Shown here in pieces: positions 16,632-25,651 of a stretch of 64,000 nucleotides of DNA. The notes beneath the pieces were generated by a model. That model was given only the letters and a program-made list of their open reading frames with translations, did not search any database and was not told the DNA's origin. The position numbers and the translations under genes are program-made. This DNA comes from CAVRAZ01 sp963719135 (lineage in GTDB: Bacteria; Pseudomonadota; Gammaproteobacteria; DSM-19610): the NCBI GenBank assembly GCA_963719135.1, contig CAVRAZ010000003.1, forward strand, positions 1 to 64,000. The letters are read 5' to 3'. Each line of letters opens with the position of its first letter. The first letter of the stretch is position 1.

Positions 16632-18467
16632 CTAAGCGATCGCCTCGTTCCGCGATCTTCCAAGCCACCCGAACAATTTTCCCTTGCGGCCGACATCAGG
16701 AATAACAACCAGCGGTAGAATACCCAGCGCTTTTTGCAGCCCCCTGGCGTCGTAGATGACTTCCCGCCGCAACTGGCCCGCGAGAATGAACCCGCTGCCC
16801 CCGGCCAGCGCCAGCAGAACGCTCAAAAGCATCAGAACCGCACGATTCGGTTTATCCGGTTTGGCCGGTACCGAAACGGGCTCGGCCAGCGCGAAGCGGC
16901 CGCCCGTATCACTGTTGTCGATTGCTTTTTCGAGCTTCGCGTCGAGCTGCTTCTCCTCGATCCGCGCCAACTGCGCGGTCATTGCTTCGCGGTTGCGCTG
17001 CAACTCGCTGAACTGTCGCTCGACTTCCGGCGCTCGCTCCAGATCCGCTTCATACTGGCCGATGGTGGCGCGCAACTCTGCTTCCCGGGCGCGCACCTGC
17101 GCCAGCTCGCGAGTAACAGAGTCGACCTCGGCACGCACTCTGAGGTAACTCGGATTGTCCCCGATTTCCCGCGACAAGGGGACAGTCTCCCGTTTCGGAG
17201 TGGATGCGCTGGGCTGATGGTCGGTCGCGTTCAACTTCCGGTTCAGCCGCCTTACGTCAGGATTATTATCGGTATAGCTCCCTGCGGCAGACGCAGTATC
17301 GCCTGCGGGCAAGACCACCAGTTTCCGACCGACACGAAGCGAATCAGTGGGTGACATTCCGTTTGCCTTTGCCAGTTCCCGTACATTCGTGCCATATTGC
17401 CTGGCGATACTCCAGAAGGAATCACCACTTCTTATGGTGTAGTCCTTGGCAGGTTTGTCGCCGCGCCGCGACAACACTTCCCATTCGTCAGCCGTCAGCT
17501 TCTTTTCTCCGGTGGGTAATCCTGCAGCCCGCCGTTCTCTGATAAACGCTTCCAGGCCCTGAATCGTGCGCGTCAACTTAATGAGATCGGGGTGCTGTGG
17601 CGAATAGCGCGCCGATTTGGTTGCGCGTTCGGCCTGCAGCAGCAACAGCTGCTCTTCGGGACTGTAGAGCCGCGTACCATCCTCGCTGTAGATCGCCGCG
17701 TTGGGGCCCAGCATGGCGAGATCCGCTTCGCGCATTCCCTTGCGCGCTTCCAGTTCGTTGGCTCGACCCTGCAGGTCCGCAACTTCGCGGTCGAACCTTT
17801 CAAGCTGGGTACGTTTGAGTTCCGTGACGTCCGGCAGGCTTGGTCCGTTGGCCTGTTTGAATTTGGCGATCGTACTGTCCAGCGCGTCAATTCGTGCTTC
17901 GATCTGCTGCGATTCTCCCTGCAGCAAAGTCACCGCGCCGGCAGCCCCGACGGCACGCCGGTTTGCACTCTCCTTAAGAAACAGTTCAACCGCGTCGGTC
18001 ACCACGCCGACCGCGGTGTCCGGCGAGATAGTCGTGTAGGAGATCGTGAAGCCGATGGTCGCTTCTCCCGCATGCCCGGTTTTCGGGTCCACGACATCCA
18101 CGTTGTCTACGTGGACGACGATCCGGTCCTTGAGTTTGGGCGCAAATAGGGCAATCTCGTCCGCTGACGCCTGTTGCATGCCCGGGAAGCGCCTGTGCAC
18201 AATCTCCTCCAGGTTGGAAAGCGTCATGATACGCGTGCGCGTCGCCTGGATCTCTGCCGCCGTATGCAAGTGGGGTGCGGCAACGTCCTCTTCGACGCTG
18301 ATTCCCGGCTGCTCAAAGAGCAGCGTCGCGGTGGCCGTATATTCCGACGGGATCAGAAACGTGGTCGCGGCGCCGACCGCAAACAGAAACATTGCCACCA
18401 ACCCAAACAGTCGCCGCCTGTGCCATAGCAGCCGAATGTAGTCCCCGATATCACCCTGACTCTGCAT
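16632..18467 (-). CDS. Wzz/GumC-type chain-length protein with an inserted LysM domain, 611 aa
   Basis: A polysaccharide co-polymerase of the inner membrane. An N-terminal Wzz segment (GDIGDYIRLLWHRRR) leads into TM1 (about 20-40). A long periplasmic coiled coil follows, and TM2 (about 543-565) precedes a short cytoplasmic tail. Within the periplasmic part, residues about 343-387 read as a LysM domain: DYTIRSGDSFWSIARQYG, then NVRELAKANGM, then LRVGRKLVVLP. This is the peptidoglycan/chitin-binding fold and is unusual in this family. The start at 18467 follows gaggggc; the frame is open to 18533. The kinase domain is separate (252-aa gene downstream). Confidence 0.88.
   Translation of the reverse strand: MQSQGDIGDYIRLLWHRRRLFGLVAMFLFAVGAATTFLIPSEYTATATLLFEQPGISVEEDVAAPHLHTAAEIQATRTRIMTLSNLEEIVHRRFPGMQQASADEIALFAPKLKDRIVVHVDNVDVVDPKTGHAGEATIGFTISYTTISPDTAVGVVTDAVELFLKESANRRAVGAAGAVTLLQGESQQIEARIDALDSTIAKFKQANGPSLPDVTELKRTQLERFDREVADLQGRANELEARKGMREADLAMLGPNAAIYSEDGTRLYSPEEQLLLLQAERATKSARYSPQHPDLIKLTRTIQGLEAFIRERRAAGLPTGEKKLTADEWEVLSRRGDKPAKDYTIRSGDSFWSIARQYGTNVRELAKANGMSPTDSLRVGRKLVVLPAGDTASAAGSYTDNNPDVRRLNRKLNATDHQPSASTPKRETVPLSREIGDNPSYLRVRAEVDSVTRELAQVRAREAELRATIGQYEADLERAPEVERQFSELQRNREAMTAQLARIEEKQLDAKLEKAIDNSDTGGRFALAEPVSVPAKPDKPNRAVLMLLSVLLALAGGSGFILAGQLRREVIYDARGLQKALGILPLVVIPDVGRKGKLFGWLGRSRNEAIA
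17307..17441 (-). other. LysM domain coding segment inside the chain-length gene
   Basis: It encodes about 45 residues matching the LysM pattern: Y-x-(I/V)-x-x-G-D-(S/T)-x-x-x-I-A-x-x-(Y/F)-G, then a helix with E-L-x-x-x-N, then L-x-x-G-x-x-L-x-(I/V)-P. It is flanked by coiled-coil segments (about residues 195-320 and 440-510), so it would protrude from the periplasmic stalk. Confidence 0.85.
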
Positions 18468-18646
18468 GCCCCTCTCTCTCAAACTTGACCAGCCGCGCTG
18501 TCTGGCGTCCCCGACAAATTCACTCGCGAGCACCGTTGTAGCCGCCGGTATCGAGTCTGCACACTGCGGCGCAGCCCCTGAATCAGGCGGAACACGGCCG
18601 GAAACCGTCTCAGGTCCACCGGGTCCCGATTGCCCGGACTTCGGGG

Positions 18647-20056
18647 CTAATACGCGTTCTTGTTAACGAACCCCCGGAACAGCGTCATTAGCGCGATTCT
18701 GAGATCGAACCACACTGACCAGTGACTAATGTAAAACAGGTCGTATTCAATTCTTTTCGAGAGGTCCGTATCGCCGCGCCAGCCATTCACCTGCGCCCAG
18801 CCGGTTATGCCGGCTTTCACCCTGTGCTTCTTCATATAATTGGGTATTTCGTCCTTGAAGGTCTCGACGAAACACGGCCGCTCGGGGCGCGGACCCACAA
18901 TGGACATTTCCCCCCTCAGCACATTGATGAGCTGGGGCAATTCGTCAAGACTTGTCTTGCGCAGCAAGGCACCGAGCCGGGTTGCCCTGTTTTCTCCAGG
19001 CGCCGCCCATTTCGGCCCCGTACTCGTTTCAGCGTCCACGGGCATCGAGCGGAATTTCAGCATCATGAACGGCCGGTTGTTCCAGCTGACACGCTCCTGC
19101 CTGTAGAACACGGGCCCAGGCGACGTGAGTTTGATCGCTGCGGCGGCGAGCAGCATGAGCGGGCCGAATAGCAGCAGCAGGACGCACGCCGATGCGCGAT
19201 CCTCAATCGCCTTAAGAAAGCGGCTGGTACCCTCCATCGGGCTCAATTCGATATCCAGCATTGGGATCCCGGCTACATCCGTGATCCTCTTGGACGCAAG
19301 GTTGAAAGCGAAGATGTCGACGAGATAGCGTACGCCGACGGTTGAATGTTCCAGCTCCTGAAGAATCTGCTCGGTCCGCTTCTCGGCCCGAAACGGGTGG
19401 GCGATCCAGACCTGGTCAATCTTCTGTTCGTTTATGACCCGAGCCATCCCGGTTACAGGGCCCAACCGCGAACCCGAGGTCAGGAACCCGTTGCGAGGCT
19501 CCGCCCGATCGTCGAAGTATCCGGCGAACTCCAAGCCCAGCTGCGGATAGCGCGATAAGGCCTTGACCGCCGCACCGCCTATCGCATTGAATCCGACCAG
19601 CGCGACGCGACGCCGGTTCAGACCCATGGCGCGCAGCCGTCCCAGCAACGGTCTCACAGCGAGACGAATACCGACTTGGGCGAGCAAAGCCAGGCTGGCC
19701 CAGGCGCCCAACCAGCGTGAGGACGCATCACGGATGAACTCGGGCCAAAGCGTCGCGCCGAGACATAATATAGTCAGGTTCATGCATGCCACCGCGATGG
19801 CAACAAGGACAAGTTCGTGGGAAAGGCGCCTGCCGCGCCAAGGACGGTATAGGCGTAGCGCTTCGGCGACAACAGCAAAGATCAGCAGCCCCAGAACAAT
19901 GGTGAGGCGGTGTACAGCCGAATGAGGCAGATCCAATGCCAGGAGAGAATAACTTGCGAGCGCGGCGACCAGAAGAACAAGTAAGTCAGCAAGACGCACG
20001 ACCGTCACGAACAGCGCAGGGTAAGATCGCAACAACCCTCGTCCGATAATCAGCAT
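18647..20056 (-). CDS. Undecaprenyl-phosphate sugar phosphotransferase (WcaJ/PssY type), 469 aa
   Basis: The priming enzyme of the pathway: it transfers a sugar 1-phosphate from a nucleotide sugar to undecaprenyl phosphate. The N-terminal half has four hydrophobic segments and a CoA-binding-like Rossmann region (RRVALVGFNAIGGAAV). A fifth hydrophobic segment (ACVLLLLFGPLMLLAAAAI) precedes the catalytic domain, which has PVFYRQERV, FMMLKFRSM, TSLDELPQLINVLRGEMSIVGPRP and GITGWAQVNGWRG. All are standard for polyisoprenyl-phosphate hexose-1-phosphate transferases. It is the first gene of the operon, behind a leader of roughly 180 bases. Confidence 0.92.
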   Translation of the reverse strand: MLIIGRGLLRSYPALFVTVVRLADLLVLLVAALASYSLLALDLPHSAVHRLTIVLGLLIFAVVAEALRLYRPWRGRRLSHELVLVAIAVACMNLTILCLGATLWPEFIRDASSRWLGAWASLALLAQVGIRLAVRPLLGRLRAMGLNRRRVALVGFNAIGGAAVKALSRYPQLGLEFAGYFDDRAEPRNGFLTSGSRLGPVTGMARVINEQKIDQVWIAHPFRAEKRTEQILQELEHSTVGVRYLVDIFAFNLASKRITDVAGIPMLDIELSPMEGTSRFLKAIEDRASACVLLLLFGPLMLLAAAAIKLTSPGPVFYRQERVSWNNRPFMMLKFRSMPVDAETSTGPKWAAPGENRATRLGALLRKTSLDELPQLINVLRGEMSIVGPRPERPCFVETFKDEIPNYMKKHRVKAGITGWAQVNGWRGDTDLSKRIEYDLFYISHWSVWFDLRIALMTLFRGFVNKNAY

Positions 20057-20184
20057 GGCGCCCCGCGCTCCCGCATCGCGCGCCCCGCGACCGACGCCGC
20101 CTCAGGAGTCGCGTTCACCATGATGCGGAGTCGAACCGCCAACGCCGTTCGCGCCATCCCCATGCGCGGAGCCTCCCCTCCATC

Positions 20185-20199
20185 GACTCGCTACTGCAA
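20185..20199 (-). promoter_or_regulatory. Possible ops-like element in the EPS operon leader
   Basis: Read on the minus strand it is ttgcagtagcgagtc. The core gcagtagcg differs by one base from gcggtagcg of the E. coli ops site, where RfaH loads onto paused RNA polymerase ahead of long polysaccharide operons. The position, about 40 bases downstream of the predicted transcription start, is right for an ops site. A nine-base match can arise by chance. Confidence 0.3.
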
Positions 20200-20240
20200 A
20201 GCTGCAACTGCCCACACAGGCCGCTTAGACCCGCACTGAA

Positions 20241-20269
20241 ACTCTAGAACTGTAGAAGCTGTTTGTCAA
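20241..20269 (-). promoter_or_regulatory. Sigma-70-type promoter of the minus-strand EPS operon
   Basis: Read on the minus strand: a perfect -35 ttgaca (20269-20264), a 17-base spacer, and -10 tagagt (20246-20241, 4 of 6 to consensus). Transcription would start near 20234 and give a leader of about 180 bases before the sugar-transferase ATG at 20056. Confidence 0.6.
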
Positions 20270-20922
20270 TAGGTTGCACGATATATCTATGAAAGCACTT
20301 GAACTCCGGAATTTTGCGCACAAGAACAGCGAAACGCGCTTGCCAAGGACCGACGCACAATGCATTCCGGATACCGACGAGTGGGGAACGGCGATGCTTT
20401 CCTCGCGCAACGAGAAAGCCAAGGAACTTTGGCCAACCATAGCGAACGGCGGATGCTTTCCATTTCACGATCCAGCCAGCTTGAACGCTTTCAGTTTCAC
20501 ACAAGACAAACGAAACAACAAGAGTGCATGCGTGCGCCGAGCAAGACTTCTTTGCGATGCACGCTCCGACTGCTTGCGTGAAACAACAACGTCACTCAAA
20601 CACGCCTGAGACAAGTCACATGAGCCGTCCCGCGGCTCCCGGAGATTTCATTTCTCGCAGGAACGGAATGGTGAACAAGCCGACGAGATGTTCGTCTGAC
20701 GACGGGCCTGTCGGGTGAAACGACGGTTCGCGTGCATGCGGCCACGACAGGAAATGAATTTCAAACTCAGCCTCTACCGGTTACTCGATAACCTTGGACT
20801 TTTGCGAAAAGGACTTTTATTCTTCATGCAGGCTGCGGATGAATCCGGGCAAGCCGCCCACCTCCAGGGTCCCGCGCGACGCGACCCTGGAGCGTTCTTC
20901 GTCCACGGATAGGAGTCGTGAC

Positions 20923-21699
20923 ATGTCCAGATCGTTTATCGGCGGACTCGTCTGCCTGCTGGCCGCGGTGGTAAGCAGCGGCGTGTTTGCACAGGACGTT
21001 CCCGAGGCGTACTCGGCGGCGTCGACAGCGTCCGCTTCGGGGCCCACGCCGTTTCCCAGGGACGCCAAGGACTGGCCGGGCCAAGGCGTTATCCGCGTCT
21101 TCGGCTTCATGAACGACAACCGCAAGAGCTTCTGGCTGAAGCGAGCGGCCCGCCAGAACAGCATCATCTTCGCCGGTGATTCGCTGGTCGGCGGCTGGCG
21201 ATCGATGGCCCACGACCTGCCCGGCTTGCCGGTGGTGAACCTCGGCATCGGGGGTGAACCCACGCGCGGCTTGCTGTTCCGCTTCAGGGAGGACGTGCTG
21301 GATCTGCATCCCAAGGCCATTGTGCTGCTGACCGGCACCAACGACCTCAGCGCACTGCAGAACATTCAGAAGACGCGAAGCAACATTGTCGAGATGCTCG
21401 CCATGGCCGAGCGCGCCTCGCCGGGGATACCGATCGTACTCTGTACCTTGCCACCGCGAAACAATCCGAAATCTCCGGTCGATCCGAAGCGGCTGATCGA
21501 ACTCAACAAACTGATCGCCTCGTTGGAGAACGAGCGGTCCCATGTGGTCGTGCTCGACCTGTACTCGCTGCTTGCCGACCTCGATGGCTCGCCGCACGCC
21601 GAGTATTTCGCCAAAGACAGGTTGCATTTGTCGCCGGCAGGCCAGAAGCGCTGGCGCGACGCGCTGGTGCCTATTTTCAAGCGGTTCAACCTGGGCTGA
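20923..21699 (+). CDS. Secreted SGNH/GDSL hydrolase, 258 aa
   Basis: A signal peptide (residues 1-23, cleaved before QDVPEAY) leads a PAF-acetylhydrolase-like SGNH domain. Block I is IIFAGDSLVGGW (Ser87), block II NLGIGGEPTRG, block III LLTGTNDLS, and block V DRLHLSPAGQKRW (Asp232, His235), a complete catalytic set. It acts in the periplasm or outside as a carbohydrate esterase or transacylase. The ATG at 20923 with ggag 9 bases upstream gives the signal peptide directly; the frame is open back to 20794. It heads the acylation operon, 9 bases before the MBOAT gene. Confidence 0.83.
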   Translation: MSRSFIGGLVCLLAAVVSSGVFAQDVPEAYSAASTASASGPTPFPRDAKDWPGQGVIRVFGFMNDNRKSFWLKRAARQNSIIFAGDSLVGGWRSMAHDLPGLPVVNLGIGGEPTRGLLFRFREDVLDLHPKAIVLLTGTNDLSALQNIQKTRSNIVEMLAMAERASPGIPIVLCTLPPRNNPKSPVDPKRLIELNKLIASLENERSHVVVLDLYSLLADLDGSPHAEYFAKDRLHLSPAGQKRWRDALVPIFKRFNLG

Positions 21700-21708
21700 G
21701 GTGCAACT

Positions 21709-23148
21709 ATGGCCTTCACGTCCCTAAGCTTCATCGCCTTCATCGCGGCCGTGGTGCTGCTCACCAGCGTGCTGCCGTCGCCCGGTGGCCGCAGCGTGGT
21801 ACTGCTGATGGCCAACCTCGTGTTCATTGCCAGCTACGCCGACAGCGGGATCCAGCTCGCGCCGCTGGCCGCGTTCCTGCTGTTGGGCTGGCTGCTTACA
21901 GAAGGCGTACGCCGCAGCCGCTCGTCGACCGGTCTGTGGGCCGGCTTGGCGGCGGTCATCACGAGCTTCATTGTGTTGAAAAAATTCAGCTTTCTGGGGG
22001 AGTCGCTGACACTGCCGTTTCCTTACCTCGTTGTCGGGCTGTCGTATGTGCTGTTTCGGGTGCTGCACCTGATGATCGACGCCAAACAGGGCGAGCTGGC
22101 GCAGCCGATCTCGCTGCTTCATTTCTTCAACTACACCTGCAACTTCCTGTCTTTCACCGCGGGCCCGATCCAGCGCTATCCCGACTACGCAAGCCAGCAG
22201 GAACGGGCGCTCGTGCTGGATCAGGAGAAAGTGTTTCGCGCTTTCGCGCGCCTGGTCCGGGGCTTCCTGAAGGTGGGCGTGTTCTCGGCGATCTTCAGCT
22301 ACCTGTTCGACAGCCTGTCGGGCCGCTTGCTCGACACCGCGCTGACACCATCGATGGCATTGTTCTGCGGAATGGTCGTGGCAGCAGCGGTGTTCTATAC
22401 GGTTTACCTGTATGCCAACTTCGCAGGCTATATGGACATCATCATAGGCGTCGGCACGTTGTTAGGCCAGACCCTGCCGGAGAACTTCAACCAGCCTTTC
22501 CTGGCGCGCAGCTTCCTCGAATTCTGGTCGCGCTGGCACATGACACTCTCTAACTGGTTCAGGACCTATGTGTTCAACCCGCTGCTGATAGTGCTGGCCA
22601 CGCGCTTCACCTCGCCGAAGGCCGGCCCTTACCTCGGCGTGGCGGCGTTCTTTGTCACCTTCCTGATCATGGGCCTCTGGCACGGCACGACCGCGGTGTT
22701 CGTCGTGTACGGCCTGCTGATGGCGGCGGGCGCCAGCATCAACAAGCTGTGGCAGGTGGTGATGACCCGGCGGCTCGGCAAGAAGGGTTACAAGGCGCTC
22801 GCCGCGAAGACGCCCTTGATTTACCTGTCGCGCGGATTGACGTCCGCCTACTTCGCGTTGGCGCTGAGCTGCTTGTGGCTGAACATGCCGCAGATGTTGT
22901 GGATGACGGGGCGTCTCGGCGCTTCGGGCGTTGTCGCGTGCTATCTCGGACTGGCGGTCACCGCCGGCGTCGCATTTCTGGCGTGGGACACGCTGATCTC
23001 GCAGGCGGCGCCATTGCGTATCAAGGTAAACAGCGTCTCCGGCGGCGTGATTGCACGCAATCTGACCCTGGCCTTCCAGATACTGCTGACCGTCACGGTT
23101 GCCTCGTTTTTTCACAAGGCGCCGGAGTTTGTCTATCGGGCGTTCTGA
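21709..23148 (+). CDS. MBOAT-family O-acyltransferase (AlgI-like), 479 aa
   Basis: A polytopic inner-membrane acyltransferase that moves acyl groups across the membrane for transfer to an extracytoplasmic glycan. The family hallmarks are present: NFLSFTAGPIQRYPDY (about residues 144-160), NFNQPFLARSFLEFWSRWHMTLSNWFR (about 262-288), and the catalytic histidine in MGLWHGT (His325). AlgI and DltB homologues work with SGNH partners, and here one SGNH gene precedes it and another follows it, overlapping by one base (TGATG at 23146-23150). Confidence 0.9.
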   Translation: MAFTSLSFIAFIAAVVLLTSVLPSPGGRSVVLLMANLVFIASYADSGIQLAPLAAFLLLGWLLTEGVRRSRSSTGLWAGLAAVITSFIVLKKFSFLGESLTLPFPYLVVGLSYVLFRVLHLMIDAKQGELAQPISLLHFFNYTCNFLSFTAGPIQRYPDYASQQERALVLDQEKVFRAFARLVRGFLKVGVFSAIFSYLFDSLSGRLLDTALTPSMALFCGMVVAAAVFYTVYLYANFAGYMDIIIGVGTLLGQTLPENFNQPFLARSFLEFWSRWHMTLSNWFRTYVFNPLLIVLATRFTSPKAGPYLGVAAFFVTFLIMGLWHGTTAVFVVYGLLMAAGASINKLWQVVMTRRLGKKGYKALAAKTPLIYLSRGLTSAYFALALSCLWLNMPQMLWMTGRLGASGVVACYLGLAVTAGVAFLAWDTLISQAAPLRIKVNSVSGGVIARNLTLAFQILLTVTVASFFHKAPEFVYRAF

Positions 23149-24236
23149 TGAAGCTGATTCTCACTCAGGCTGCGCAGTTGCTGGTCGCCTTGCTGGCGCT
23201 GTACGGCGTGCTGCTCGCCATCAGCCTGCTGATCCTGCCGCGTGCCGATGTAGGCAAACGGCTGGACACGGCGCGCGCATCGTCGTCGCTGTTCCAGACC
23301 GAGCCCAAGTACGTCTTCATGGCACGCAGCCGGCTGAACACCGCCACGGACAAGGCGATCCTGCTCGGCGCATCGAACATGCTCGCCGGCTTCAGGCAGG
23401 CACAGGTGCAGGCGCTGGTGCCGGACTTCGAGGTGCATAACCTCTCGGTGGGCGGTTCCAACATCCGCCAAGTCAGCCAGATCGTCGATCTGGTGCGCGA
23501 GGTGCAGACGGCGGAGGCGCGGCGCCACAACACCTACGTTATCGGTCTCTGGTATGGCCTGTTCGCCGATGACAAGGCGCGCTGGTACACAGCCGATCGG
23601 CACGCGGGCGACACCGACATCGATATTGAACGCTATCGCTACGGCTTCTACCGCCGCACCGCGTCCGGCGCCCTGCCCCTGTTGCCGCCCCGATACCTGG
23701 ACACCGGCGTGCTGCTTATCCACCCATACCTGGTGCTCGACTTCGCCGCCCGCGAACTGACCCGGTGGTTGCGCAGTTTCATGGCGGCCAAACCGCCGGC
23801 GATCACCGACGAGCAACGCAACGCCGTCGTGCTCAGCGATGCCCAGAAGCGCGAGTACCTCGCGTTCTGGCGCGACTACATGGGTGCTGCCGAACGCTTG
23901 GGTGATTCGCCTTTTCAAGCGCTGGACCGACTGATCGAGAGCATCCTTGCCGAGGGCGGGCGCGTGATCCTTGTCGACATGCCGATCCCGCGGTGGCATG
24001 CGCAGGGCTCGGCGCTGTCGGCCGATTACCGGCGGCGCATCGACCGGCTGTTTGCCAGCCTGCGCGCACGACCGGGAGTCTCGCTGCTCACTATGGATGA
24101 CGCGGCGAGCGACGACGATTTCAGCGACGAGGTCCACCCCAAACCGCGCGTGACCGAGCGCTGGGCCGGGCGCCTTGCTGCGGTGCTGAACAACAGTACC
24201 GGCGCGAGGCCGACGCAATCCGCCAGTGCGCGTTGA
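23148..24236 (+). CDS. Membrane-anchored SGNH-like protein (MBOAT partner), 362 aa
   Basis: An N-terminal hydrophobic segment (about 9-29) anchors a periplasmic SGNH-like domain. Block I is degenerate, AILLGASNMLAGF (Ser76), and the last block is DDDFSDEVHPKP (Asp327, His330), a D-x-x-H arrangement. The partner position after an MBOAT gene recalls AlgJ/AlgX and DltD, which complete O-acylation on the outer side. Its ATG overlaps the MBOAT stop, so the two are translationally coupled. Substrate unknown; acyl transfer to EPS is inferred from context. Confidence 0.75.
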   Translation: MKLILTQAAQLLVALLALYGVLLAISLLILPRADVGKRLDTARASSSLFQTEPKYVFMARSRLNTATDKAILLGASNMLAGFRQAQVQALVPDFEVHNLSVGGSNIRQVSQIVDLVREVQTAEARRHNTYVIGLWYGLFADDKARWYTADRHAGDTDIDIERYRYGFYRRTASGALPLLPPRYLDTGVLLIHPYLVLDFAARELTRWLRSFMAAKPPAITDEQRNAVVLSDAQKREYLAFWRDYMGAAERLGDSPFQALDRLIESILAEGGRVILVDMPIPRWHAQGSALSADYRRRIDRLFASLRARPGVSLLTMDDAASDDDFSDEVHPKPRVTERWAGRLAAVLNNSTGARPTQSASAR

Positions 24237-24295
24237 ACGCCGGATCGCTGCACGCGACGCCCGCTTGACAGACCTCATATCCCAGGAAGGCCGCC

Positions 24296-24538
24296 ATGAG
24301 TACCGATGCCATCTACACCAAGCTGACCAATATCTTTCATGACGTGTTCGATGACGAGAGCATCCAGGTGACGCCACAGCTCACCGCCGATGACGTGGAC
24401 GAGTGGGACAGCCTCAGCCACATCCGGCTGGTGCTGGCCATCGAAAAGAAGTTCGGCCTGAAGTTCTCTGCCGCCGAGGTCGGGCGCCTGAAAAACGTCG
24501 GCGAGTTCGTCGAGCTGATCCAGTCCAGGTCGGCATGA
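24296..24538 (+). CDS. Acyl carrier protein, 80 aa
   Basis: A small acidic carrier protein with the phosphopantetheine site DSLSHI (Ser39) in VDEWDSLSHIRLVLAIE, at the start of helix 2. It is diverged from housekeeping AcpP and lies among acyl-processing genes, so it is a dedicated carrier. It probably holds the acyl group loaded by FkbH and processed by the MaoC and SDR enzymes. The ATG sits 59 bases after the SGNH gene, following aggaaggccgcc. Its stop overlaps the next start as ATGA. Confidence 0.9.
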   Translation: MSTDAIYTKLTNIFHDVFDDESIQVTPQLTADDVDEWDSLSHIRLVLAIEKKFGLKFSAAEVGRLKNVGEFVELIQSRSA

Positions 24539-24960
24539 CGGCGCAGGCGCAGATTCTTGCTTTGGGCGAACTGGCACCGGGCCTGCAGGCCACGGTCGAT
24601 TTCAGTGTCACGGCGCAGCAGATTCAGCAATTCGCCGAGTTGTCGGGCGACTTCAATCCGCTGCACACCGACGAGGCCTTCGCGCGCGGCAAGGGCTTCG
24701 AAGGCGTGGTCGTGCACGGCGCGCTGATGGTCGCGAAGGTATCGCAACTGATCGGGATGCGCCTGCCGGGGCGCGACAGCATCTGGGCCAGCGTGTCGCT
24801 CGACTTCCGAAAGCCGCTCTACGTGGACCAGGCGGCACAGGTGGAGGGCGTGGTTACCGATGTCTCGGAGTCGACCGGGATGATTGGCCTGAAGCTGACG
24901 GTGCGGGCCGCAGGCAAGGTGCTGGCCAAGGGCGTGGCGGAGGTGGTCGTTGGACGCTGA
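24535..24960 (+). CDS. MaoC-like (R)-specific enoyl-thioester hydratase/dehydratase, 141 aa
   Basis: A single hot-dog domain. The hydratase-2 motif is visible as FAELSGDFNPLHTDEAFARGKGF, containing the catalytic Asp (D-F-N-P-x-H) and His. A second motif, VVHGALMVAKVSQLIG, follows. Enzymes of this family reversibly hydrate trans-2-enoyl thioesters to (R)-3-hydroxyacyl thioesters. It is flanked by an ACP and a reductase, so the substrate is probably ACP-bound. It overlaps the ACP gene by 4 bases and the SDR gene by 11. Confidence 0.85.
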   Translation: MTAQAQILALGELAPGLQATVDFSVTAQQIQQFAELSGDFNPLHTDEAFARGKGFEGVVVHGALMVAKVSQLIGMRLPGRDSIWASVSLDFRKPLYVDQAAQVEGVVTDVSESTGMIGLKLTVRAAGKVLAKGVAEVVVGR

Positions 24961-25651
24961 AAGCGCCCCGGGGAAGAAATGCTTTCTGGTGTCCGGCGGC
25001 TCGGGGGGTATCGGCGCGGCCGTCTGCGAGCTGCTCGCGGCACGCGGCTTCACACCAGTCGTGGGCTATCACCGCAGCGCGGCCGCGGCCGACGCGGTTG
25101 CGCAACGCAGCGGCGGCTTCGGCCTCGCGCTCGATCTGAGCGATGAGGTCTCCATCCGTGCCGCGATGACACAGCTCGAAGCGGTGCCGCATCTGGCCGG
25201 CGTCGTGCTGGCCGGCTCGCCGCCGTTGTCGCCGGCCCCCTTCGGCAGGATCACGGCCGACGAGATGCAGTTGCAGTGGCAGGTCAACGTGCTGGGCCCG
25301 CAGCGGCTGCTCGCCGAACTGGTGCGCCGCTGTTTTCGCAAGCACAAACAGGGCGCGGTGGTGGGCGTGCTGTCGCGCGCGATGGGCGGTTCGGCGACTG
25401 ACGGCATCGTCGGCGCCATGGCGGGCATGGGTGCCTACGTCATCGCCAAGCACGGCATGGCCGGAATGCTCGCACTGCTCGCCGCCGACCACCCCTGGCT
25501 GCGTGTGCGCGCCGTGAAGCCCGGCTACACCGAGACGCACATGCTCGAAGCATTCGACGAACGCTTTCTCGCCTTGCAGCGCGCGAAGGCCCCGTTCCAG
25601 ACGCCCGAACAGGTGGCGTCGCTCATTGTTGAGGAAGCCCTGGGCTCATGA
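24950..25651 (+). CDS. Short-chain dehydrogenase/reductase (FabG-like), 233 aa
   Basis: An NAD(P)H-dependent SDR with a Rossmann fold. The cofactor loop is VSGGSGGIGAAV near the N-terminus, the catalytic Ser is in VLSRAMGGSA, and Y-x-x-x-K is AYVIAKHG (Tyr163, Lys167). VKPGYTETHM is the post-catalytic PG segment. It would reduce a keto group on the ACP-bound chain. The start is TTG at 24950, preceded by ggagg at 6 bases and overlapping the MaoC stop; its stop overlaps the FkbH ATG (ATGA). Confidence 0.85.
   Translation: MDAESAPGKKCFLVSGGSGGIGAAVCELLAARGFTPVVGYHRSAAAADAVAQRSGGFGLALDLSDEVSIRAAMTQLEAVPHLAGVVLAGSPPLSPAPFGRITADEMQLQWQVNVLGPQRLLAELVRRCFRKHKQGAVVGVLSRAMGGSATDGIVGAMAGMGAYVIAKHGMAGMLALLAADHPWLRVRAVKPGYTETHMLEAFDERFLALQRAKAPFQTPEQVASLIVEEALGS

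Larger units (their letters stand above)
20057..20922. other. 866-bp divergent intergenic region between the two EPS operons
   Basis: No gene is called. The left part (20057-20234) is the leader of the minus-strand operon, with a promoter at 20241-20269 and an ops-like sequence at 20185-20199. Positions 20230-20620 are AT-richer; short frames here (for example 20274-20609 plus) look non-coding. Near the right end a weak promoter-like pair (ttggac at 20794-20799, tttatt at 20816-20821, 16-base spacer) could serve the plus-strand operon. Confidence 0.45.

Noticed and set aside
20274..20609. 111-codon plus-strand frame in the EPS intergenic region
   Set aside because: Cys/Arg-rich random-looking translation and no upstream signal.
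22749..24236. 495-codon plus-strand frame including the second SGNH gene
   Set aside because: The first part overlaps the MBOAT gene out of frame. The membrane-anchored protein starts at 23148.
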